Of a stretch of DNA of 5,964 nucleotides, positions 1 through 5,132 are shown one piece after another. The position numbers were made by a program, and so were the translations under genes. How positions within the stretch are numbered: the stretch's first letter is position 1; each line of letters opens with the position of its first letter. A model generated the notes under the pieces. That model had not been told where the DNA came from and did no database searches. It saw nothing but the letters and a program-made list of their open reading frames with translations. Origin of the DNA: an uncultured Dyadobacter sp. (GTDB lineage: Bacteria; Bacteroidota; Bacteroidia; Cytophagales; Spirosomataceae); the NCBI GenBank assembly GCA_937880795.1, contig CALGRQ010000543.1, positions 1 to 5,964 of the forward strand, read 5' to 3'.

Positions 1-8
1 TCATTTCA

Positions 9-21
9 GGGCGCTTTTTTT
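9..21 (+). terminator. Possible right half of an intrinsic terminator of an upstream gene
   Basis: GGGCGC at 9-14 is followed directly by seven T residues (15-21). This is what the 3' arm and U-tract of a rho-independent terminator look like. The matching 5' arm would lie before base 1 and cannot be seen, so this is a guess from half a structure. If right, a gene on the + strand ends just before the window and the blaI-type operon starts independently. Confidence 0.25.
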
Positions 22-74
22 GTGTTTCCAAATACCTATAATTAACTACTTATAACTCTTTAACTTATGTTAAC

Positions 75-104
75 GTTATATAACTTAAAGATAAGTTGTA
101 TAAC
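75..104. promoter_or_regulatory. Candidate operator: 30-bp inverted repeat upstream of the BlaI-type repressor
   Basis: Two 13-nt arms (75-87 and 92-104) are reverse complements except for one position and flank the 4-nt centre AAGA. The left arm contains the perfect palindrome GTTATATAAC (75-84); the inner part is AACTTA/TAAGTT. The half-site TATAAC also occurs at 51-56, 79-84 and 99-104, and its complement GTTATA at 75-80 and 115-120. BlaI/MecI repressors bind dyads upstream of their own operons as dimers. The right arm read on the minus strand contains TACAACT, resembling the staphylococcal bla/mec half-site. Binding here would cover the -33 box at 96-98. The dyad is directly visible; its role as operator is inferred from position and family. 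Confidence 0.6.
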
Positions 105-126
105 TGATTAATACGTTATAAATTTG
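96..126 (+). promoter_or_regulatory. Bacteroidota-type promoter of the repressor-M56 operon
   Basis: TTG at 96-98 is followed after 20 nt by TAAATTTG at 119-126, an exact fit to the Bacteroidota vegetative consensus TTG-N(17-23)-TAnnTTTG. The -33 box lies inside the right arm of the inverted repeat, and a further GTTATA half-site (115-120) runs into the -7 box, so a bound repressor should block polymerase. The -7 box ends only 4 nt before the ATG at 131, predicting a leaderless or nearly leaderless mRNA. Confidence 0.6.
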
Positions 127-130
127 AATT

Positions 131-520
131 ATGGAGACACTTACAAAAACAGAAGAGAAGGTCATGCAAATTCTTTGGGGTATAAAACGAGGATTTGTAA
201 AGGACATCATAGAAAGGCTAGGGGAGCCCGAACCTCCCTATAATACCATTTCATCGCTGGTTCGGATTTTGGAAAAAAAGGGATTTGTTGACCACAAAGC
301 ATACGGAAAAACACATGAGTATTTTCCGGCTATCTCCAAGATGGCTTATAGGAGCTTTACTTTTAAAAATTTCGTTGCCAATTATTTTGAGGGAGAGCCG
401 GAAAAGGTACTTTCCTATATGGTAAAGGAAGAAAACCTGGGACAAACAGAGATTCAAAAAATGTTGGAATTACTGGATGAAAAGGAGCAACAACAAAATA
501 TAAAAAACGATGAGCACTAG
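131..520 (+). CDS. BlaI/MecI/CopY family transcriptional repressor
   Basis: A 129-residue winged-helix repressor of the BlaI/MecI type, close to the usual family length of about 120-130. The N-terminal part (residues 1-70) has the family pattern: the opening LTKTEEKVMQILW, a helix FVKDIIERL, the recognition helix beginning YNTISSLVRILEKKG (37-51), and the wing around HKAYGKTHEYFP (55-66). Residues 72-115 should form the helical dimerisation domain; the tail is charged and rich in Gln and Asn. It probably represses its own operon through the dyad at 75-104 and is inactivated by the M56 protease encoded by the next gene, whose ATG overlaps its last 11 nt (likely translational coupling). From a remembered alignment, the Asn-Phe pair cleaved in staphylococcal BlaI seems to be Tyr-Met here (96-97), so the cleavage site may differ. 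No beta-lactamase gene is adjacent. The start is supported by the family-typical N-terminus. Confidence 0.92.
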   Translation: METLTKTEEKVMQILWGIKRGFVKDIIERLGEPEPPYNTISSLVRILEKKGFVDHKAYGKTHEYFPAISKMAYRSFTFKNFVANYFEGEPEKVLSYMVKEENLGQTEIQKMLELLDEKEQQQNIKNDEH

Positions 521-1967
521 CATTTCGTACTGGCTCTTACAAACCTCCATTTCAATAATACTATTGGCTGGATGCTATAAGTTGTTCCTCGAAAAATTAA
601 CGTTTTTTGCATGGAACAGAGCTTATCTGATAATCGGGATTCTAAGTTGTATACTTGTTCCTATACTACCTGCGTCACCTTGGCTAAGCAACATCTGGAC
701 CGATAAAATATCGCCTATACCATATTTAACAAACCTTCCTATACAATTCGATTCACAGCATAATACTTTATCAACTACATACAATACACCCATCACTTCT
801 GATAACTCCTTTTCGTTTATCGGTATTTTGCTCATCGTCTATCTGATTGGAGCTGGCTTAAAACTGACAAAGCTGCTCGTTTCATTGAATAAATTGCGAA
901 AGTTAAAAAATGCCTCGATCAAAACTCACTCAATATCACATATAAGCATCTTTACGCAATCCCAACTTCCTACGTTCTCCTTTTTCAATAACATCTTCCT
1001 GCATGAAGATACACTAAGGCTCAACTCGTCGGAAACCGATCAAATTTTACAGCATGAGCAGATCCATATTAAGCAAAACCACAGTTACGACGTCGTTTTT
1101 TATGAATTAATAACCGTCTTATTCTGGTTCCATCCGTGTGTAACGTATTTATCTAATGTCCTTCGAGAGGTTCATGAATATCTTGTAGATGAAGAAATGA
1201 CTGCTAATCACAACACTGTATCGGAATACGGGCAACTACTCATCAAACTTGCCACACAATCCGGCAAGCCTGCTTTGGTGCATACCTTCTCGGACTCACA
1301 GATTTTTCACAGAATAAAAATGCTAACCAAACCAAAATCCAATCCTATGAGCAAGTTTAGATTTTTGTCCGTTCTGCCCATTGTTGGCATCGTGGTTCTG
1401 ATGAGTTCATTTTTATCTGAGCCAAAAATCAATGAGAAGAATTCTGCATTGATTTTAGCTACACAATCCAAGAGCAGAATTAAGAATATTAGCTGGACAG
1501 GTAACACCAAATACACTGCGCAGCAATTAACCCAAATGCTTGGAATCACAAATGGTGATCCGTACGACTCACTTATGCTGGTTAATCGTCTAATTGGAAT
1601 TGAAAATGCTTCCGTTACTTCCCAGTATATGAATGACGGCTATTTATTTTTTAGAGCAGAACCGCATACCCAAATTACCAAAGATCAGGTTTTGGTTCAT
1701 ATAACACTCTCAGAAGGGCAAAGAGGTAAAATCCGCCACGTCACTGTTAAGGGGAACAAAAAGGTACCCTTGCAAACCGTTTTGGATATGATCGATATAA
1801 AACCCAATGACTACTTTAACAGAAGCAAAATTTTGGCAGCCCAGAAATCACTTGCAGAATCAGGAAAGTTTGACACCAACAGTATCAACATCATTCCTTC
1901 TATAAAATTATCTCAAAAAGATGAGGAAGCCACAGTCGAGTTACAATTCGATCTTCGGGAATTATAA
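510..1967 (+). CDS. M56 (BlaR1-type) membrane metallopeptidase with two C-terminal POTRA-like domains
   Basis: A 485-residue inner-membrane sensor protease. Hydrophobic segments lie at about residues 8-27, 38-54, 101-120 and 285-303. Between the last two is the M56 catalytic region: the zinc motif HEQIH (182-186), FWFHP (205-209), and HEYLVDE (222-228), which likely supplies the third zinc ligand, E223. By analogy with BlaR1 this region is cytoplasmic and acts on the repressor encoded just upstream (11-nt overlap, same operon). The C-terminal 160 residues should be periplasmic. They do not resemble a penicillin-binding sensor or a TonB C-terminal domain but two POTRA-like units: about 324-403 (GN at 331-332, GDPYD at 349-353, YMNDGYLFF at 373-381, EG at 402-403) and about 406-484 (GN at 415-416, NDYFNRS at 433-439, final FDLREL). 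These motifs and their order match the last POTRA domains of Bacteroidota BamA as I remember them. The protein stops where BamA's barrel would begin. The frame is intact. The protease assignment is firm; the POTRA call is strong by pattern; the sensed signal is unknown. Confidence 0.9.
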   Translation: MSTSISYWLLQTSISIILLAGCYKLFLEKLTFFAWNRAYLIIGILSCILVPILPASPWLSNIWTDKISPIPYLTNLPIQFDSQHNTLSTTYNTPITSDNSFSFIGILLIVYLIGAGLKLTKLLVSLNKLRKLKNASIKTHSISHISIFTQSQLPTFSFFNNIFLHEDTLRLNSSETDQILQHEQIHIKQNHSYDVVFYELITVLFWFHPCVTYLSNVLREVHEYLVDEEMTANHNTVSEYGQLLIKLATQSGKPALVHTFSDSQIFHRIKMLTKPKSNPMSKFRFLSVLPIVGIVVLMSSFLSEPKINEKNSALILATQSKSRIKNISWTGNTKYTAQQLTQMLGITNGDPYDSLMLVNRLIGIENASVTSQYMNDGYLFFRAEPHTQITKDQVLVHITLSEGQRGKIRHVTVKGNKKVPLQTVLDMIDIKPNDYFNRSKILAAQKSLAESGKFDTNSINIIPSIKLSQKDEEATVELQFDLREL

Positions 1968-1973
1968 AGAAAG

Positions 1974-2016
1974 ATATTAGTGGCTGTTCAATGAATAATT
2001 GAACAGCCACTAATAT
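1974..2016. terminator. Perfect 19-bp hairpin between convergent genes, likely bidirectional terminator
   Basis: Arms 1974-1992 and 1998-2016 are perfect reverse complements around the 5-nt loop GAATA, with the core GTGGCTGTTC paired to GAACAGCCAC. The hairpin fills the gap between the M56 stop (1965-1967) and the pdxH stop (2018-2020 on the minus strand), so it can serve both transcripts. There is no strong T-run on either side, only AT-rich flanks (TAATAT after the stem on +, ATATTAG then CTTTCTTT on -). Confidence 0.8.
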
Positions 2017-2017
2017 A

Positions 2018-2656
2018 CTAAGGTGAAAGCCTTTCGATTCTCCAATTATCCTCGTCTATCTTGATATAGGCAAGGCGATCGTGCAGTCGGCTAGGGCGTC
2101 CCTGCCAAAACTCTACATATCGTGGAATAACCCGATAACCACCCCAGTGTTCCGGTCTCGGAACCGGAATTCCTTCAAACTTTGTTTCGAATTCCTGCGT
2201 GGCTATCTCCAATACCTCTCTATTGGCTATAACAGAACTTTGTATGGAAACCCAGGCTCCAATTTGGCTACCGCGAGGCCTGCTTTCAAAATACGCATCC
2301 GATTCCGCTGCCGTAGTTTTCTCCACAATTCCTTCTATTCGTACCTGACGTTGTAGTTCTTTCCAGAAAAAAGTAAGAGAAACATTGGGGTTCTTTTCCA
2401 TGTCACGGCCTTTGCTGCTCAGGTAATTCGTGAAAAATTTGAACCCTGTGTCCAAATCCTTGAGCAGCACAACGCGCGAGGTAGGGAACTGATGGTGGAT
2501 CGTTCCAAGTATCATTGCATTGGGTTCTTCAAGCCCTGAGGCCAGCACTTCGTTAAACCATTTAGTAAACTGATGAAGTGGATTCACCTCAAGATCGGAT
2601 TCATGTAGACCTTTTAAAGTATAGTCGGTTCTAATATTTGCAATGTTATGGTTCAT
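2018..2656 (-). CDS. pdxH: Pyridoxamine 5'-phosphate oxidase
   Basis: A 212-residue FMN-dependent cytoplasmic enzyme that oxidises pyridoxamine 5'-phosphate or pyridoxine 5'-phosphate to pyridoxal 5'-phosphate, the last step of vitamin B6 salvage. The length fits the family (E. coli PdxH is about 218). Signature blocks appear in order: RVVLLKDLDTGFKFFTNY (61-78) and SSKGRDMEKNP (80-90) for FMN binding; LQRQVRIEG (101-109); SRPRGSQIGAWVSIQS (125-140); WGGYRV (171-176); and the C-terminal family signature EFWQGRPSRLHDR (182-194), with the substrate-contacting R190 and H192, ending RLSP. The reading frame stays open upstream to 2884, but that extension lies inside the divergent gene and has no PdxH character. 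The ATG at 2656 gives the normal N-terminus (MNHNIANIRTDYTLKGL) and lies about 29 nt after a -7 box. It is transcribed towards the M56 gene. Confidence 0.95.
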   Translation of the reverse strand: MNHNIANIRTDYTLKGLHESDLEVNPLHQFTKWFNEVLASGLEEPNAMILGTIHHQFPTSRVVLLKDLDTGFKFFTNYLSSKGRDMEKNPNVSLTFFWKELQRQVRIEGIVEKTTAAESDAYFESRPRGSQIGAWVSIQSSVIANREVLEIATQEFETKFEGIPVPRPEHWGGYRVIPRYVEFWQGRPSRLHDRLAYIKIDEDNWRIERLSP

Positions 2657-2685
2657 TTGGTATAATATGTTCAATCTTGGGGTCT

Positions 2686-2693
2686 CAAAATTA
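2686..2693 (-). promoter_or_regulatory. Candidate -7 box of the pdxH promoter
   Basis: Read on the minus strand, this is TAATTTTG, an exact TAnnTTTG match. It would start transcription near 2680 and give a leader of about 25 nt before the ATG at 2656. No TTG sits at the expected 17-23 nt upstream, so the -33 element is poor and the promoter may be weak or activator-dependent. Confidence 0.4.
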
Positions 2694-2715
2694 GCCAATT
2701 CATTGGAAAGATTGT

Positions 2716-2723
2716 TAGATTTG
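2716..2723 (+). promoter_or_regulatory. Candidate -7 box for the DUF349 gene, decides its start
   Basis: TAGATTTG matches TAnnTTTG exactly. The -33 region offers only TTA (2691-2693, 22 nt upstream). Transcription would start around 2728-2730, leaving too little room for a leader before the ATG at 2732 but a normal leader of about 30 nt before the ATG at 2762. The box lies 22 nt from the oppositely oriented pdxH box, so the two promoters probably interfere with each other. Confidence 0.45.
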
Positions 2724-2761
2724 TAATCAATATGATACGTACTTACGAAACACCAATCACG

Positions 2762-4672
2762 ATGGCACAAGAACAAAACGAAGGGGTCGAAAGCAATGAG
2801 CAGGAAGACCTGACACAAAAAACGATTGATACCCTCGAAATTGATCTTAACAATGCGTTGGCAGAAGAACATGAGGAAATACAAACTCCCGATGTAGATT
2901 ACAGCGTGCTTTCTAAAGAGCAGCTTGTAAAGCTATTGGAGAACGAGCTCACTACGGTTCAGGGAGAAGGTTCCAAGCCAGCATTATTGAAAAAAGCCGA
3001 GGCTGTTGTTCGTGAGATCCGTCCGGTGCTTGACAGCATTAAACAGGCGGATCGAGAAAGTGCGTTGAAGGCATTTATCGCTGAAAATGGCGAAGAAGAC
3101 GGCTTTGAATTCAAATACGATGCTGATACGCAACGTATAGATGCATTGAGTAGAGAGATCAAAGGCTTGAAAAATGCTTATTACCAAAGCCAAGAGAAAG
3201 AAAAGGAAAAGAATTTCAATACCAAAACAGCCCTTTTACAGCGCCTGCGCACATTATTAGAGGACGAAGGAAACAAAGAAACTGATGCATCGGGCTTAAA
3301 ATCGAGCTGGGAGGAGTTTAAAAAAATTCAGGAGGAATGGAAAAGCGCCGGAAATATAGCCTCGCCCCATAACGGTACGCTATGGGCTACTTATAATGCG
3401 CTTATTGACCGTTATTTCAGCAACCGCAATATTTATTTCGAACTGAAAGAACTGGACCGTAGACGTAATGCCGAATTGAAAGCAGAGCTTTGCGAGAAAG
3501 TAGAAGAGTTAGGTAAATCGTTGTCAAGCCGTCCAATGTCTCGTGAAATTCTGAATGAGGCCAATCATATTTTTGAGGACTACAAGCATATAGGCCCGGC
3601 TCCGAAAGAAGATCAGGAAAAACTATGGCAGCGATTCAAAATGGCACTTGACGTATTGTACGATGCCCAGCGCGGACAATTTGCCGAGCAGAAAAAATCG
3701 ATGCAAGAAAACTATGAGCAAAAAGCGAAAATCTATGAGCTCATCGTGCCATTTACTACCTATAACTCTGGAAGTATTAAGGAATGGAATGCCAAAACAA
3801 AAGAAATTATGGCATTTCAAGACCAGTGGGTAGATATTAAGGGAATTATGCCACGTGAAGAAGGCAAGGAGCTTAGTAAGAAATTCTGGGCGAGCCTTAA
3901 AACTTTCTTCAACAACAAAGGGGAGTTTTTCCGTCAGCTGGAAAGTAAGAGAGAGCAAAATCTTGAGCTTAAAAACCAGCTTTGTGTAGATGCCGAAAGT
4001 ATATTAGCAACAGGTGATGACACGGCGTCTAATACACAAAAAATTATTGAACTGCAGAAAAAATGGAAGGGTATAGGCCAGGTGCCAGAAAAGTTCAAAG
4101 ACACCATCTATGACCGCTTTAAAGCTGCTTGCGATGCATATTTTAATCAGAAGCGAGCTAAGAACAAAGAAGTTGAAGAGGAGTTCGAAGAGAATTTGAA
4201 AAAGAAAGTCGATCTGATCGAAAGGATTGAAGCAGCTGCCAATGATAAAGTGGAGTCGTCTCTAAACTTATTATCTGCATTTAAAGCTGAGTGGTCTTCC
4301 ATTGGCTTTGTGCCGAAAAAAGATATGCAGACGATTCAGAAACGTTACATTGGCGCTATCAACACCTATGTAAGTGCGATTGGCCAACTCTCGACCAAGG
4401 AAAAAGAACAAGCCGTATTGGAAAGCGAAGTAGAAATGGTTCGTGAAGGTGGCGACTCGAATAAAAACTTGTTTAGAAAGGAAAGCGATATACGTCGTAA
4501 GGTGACACAGCTGGAAAATGATATTGCTTTGTGGCAAAACAATATCGAGTTCTTTGCGAAATCAAAAACTTCGGATCGCTTAAAGTCGGAATTCGAAAGA
4601 AAAATAAATAGTGCGTTAGAACAGCTAGAAGAGCTAAAACACCAACTATCTATTATTCAGGAGGCTATATAA
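2762..4672 (+). CDS. DUF349 domain-containing protein with about five DUF349 units
   Basis: A 636-residue, highly charged, soluble protein with no signal peptide or membrane segment. After an acidic N-terminus (1-50, rich in Glu and Asp) and a helical segment (51-150), about five copies of the DUF349 unit follow. Each has a helix, a W-x-x-x/I-G core and a helix ending near an aromatic residue: about 155-228 (WKSAGNI at 193-199), 237-304 (YKHIGPAPK at 274-282), 318-390 (WVDIKGIMPR at 356-365), 402-465 (WKGIGQVPEKF at 435-445) and 478-540 (WSSIGFVPKK at 511-520). The unit near 318-390 has lost the tidy IG core (DIKG). The C-terminus (570-636) looks like a coiled coil. The molecular role of this Bacteroidota family is not known to me. 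The start at 2762 (MAQEQNEG) is preferred over the in-frame ATG at 2732 because of the -7 box at 2716-2723; the extra ten residues would be the only change. No clear terminator follows. Confidence 0.9.
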   Translation: MAQEQNEGVESNEQEDLTQKTIDTLEIDLNNALAEEHEEIQTPDVDYSVLSKEQLVKLLENELTTVQGEGSKPALLKKAEAVVREIRPVLDSIKQADRESALKAFIAENGEEDGFEFKYDADTQRIDALSREIKGLKNAYYQSQEKEKEKNFNTKTALLQRLRTLLEDEGNKETDASGLKSSWEEFKKIQEEWKSAGNIASPHNGTLWATYNALIDRYFSNRNIYFELKELDRRRNAELKAELCEKVEELGKSLSSRPMSREILNEANHIFEDYKHIGPAPKEDQEKLWQRFKMALDVLYDAQRGQFAEQKKSMQENYEQKAKIYELIVPFTTYNSGSIKEWNAKTKEIMAFQDQWVDIKGIMPREEGKELSKKFWASLKTFFNNKGEFFRQLESKREQNLELKNQLCVDAESILATGDDTASNTQKIIELQKKWKGIGQVPEKFKDTIYDRFKAACDAYFNQKRAKNKEVEEEFEENLKKKVDLIERIEAAANDKVESSLNLLSAFKAEWSSIGFVPKKDMQTIQKRYIGAINTYVSAIGQLSTKEKEQAVLESEVEMVREGGDSNKNLFRKESDIRRKVTQLENDIALWQNNIEFFAKSKTSDRLKSEFERKINSALEQLEELKHQLSIIQEAI

Positions 4673-4709
4673 TTTTTGAAAAAATAGTTGATAAAAGTTT
4701 GCCAAAAAC

Positions 4710-4740
4710 TTGCGTTGTATAGCTCAATCGACTACTTTTG
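4710..4740 (+). promoter_or_regulatory. Promoter of the tRNA-Thr pair
   Basis: TTG at 4710-4712 is followed after 20 nt by TACTTTTG at 4733-4740, an exact Bacteroidota consensus promoter of the kind usually seen before stable RNA genes. Transcription would start near 4745-4747, about 40 nt before the first tRNA. No second TAnnTTTG box is visible between the two tRNA genes, so both are probably read from this promoter. Confidence 0.75.
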
Positions 4741-4784
4741 CACCATGATAACGGAATAACAAACGGCTATCACAAAAGAAAAAG

Positions 4785-4857
<73 letters not shown>

Positions 4858-4918
4858 CTAAAAGTTTTTAAAAATATTTTCTTTTGTAAAGTCATTTGAA
4901 GTTATCTAAATAATAAAG

Positions 4919-4991
<73 letters not shown>

Positions 4992-4993
4992 CT

Positions 4994-5030
4994 AAAAAAG
5001 CACTTAGCAAATTTTGTTAAGTGCTTTTTT
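4994..5030 (+). terminator. Intrinsic terminator of the tRNA-Thr operon
   Basis: The stem AGCACTTA (4999-5006) pairs with TAAGTGCT (5018-5025), with further weaker pairing inside the loop region 5007-5017. It is preceded by an A-run (4994-4999) and followed by T residues to 5030, so A- and T-runs extend the stem. It starts 3 nt after copy 2. The A-run opposite the T-run makes it usable in both directions, though no gene approaches from the right. Confidence 0.9.
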
Positions 5031-5132
5031 CGTTTCGGCCCTGTTCGCTTCCATACGCCTCACTGGCACGATTACTGCCTGATAGCCTTATCTCACCAAT
5101 CAAATGCAACGAAATGGTTGCTTTGGATGCTT

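Noticed and set aside
2732..2761. Ten extra N-terminal residues of the DUF349 protein (start at 2732)
   Set aside because: The -7 box at 2716-2723 leaves almost no leader before this ATG, while the ATG at 2762 gives a normal leader. The choice is not certain.
2657..2884. N-terminal extension of the pdxH reading frame (76 more codons to 2884)
   Set aside because: It runs antisense through the start of the DUF349 gene and through both promoter boxes, has no PdxH similarity, and would make the enzyme far longer than its family.
2959..4537. Several minus-strand and alternate frames inside the DUF349 gene
   Set aside because: They are shadows of a well-supported gene; none has domain character or its own promoter.
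4695..4711. Small hairpin AAGTTT/AAACTT after the DUF349 gene as a terminator
   Set aside because: It is only 6 bp, purely AT-biased, lacks a T-run and overlaps the -33 box of the tRNA promoter.
4659..4759. AGGAGG at 4659-4664 and a four-codon frame (ATG at 4745) as a small gene
   Set aside because: The AGGAGG is within the last codons of the DUF349 gene, and the frame is too short and too far away; it lies in the tRNA leader.
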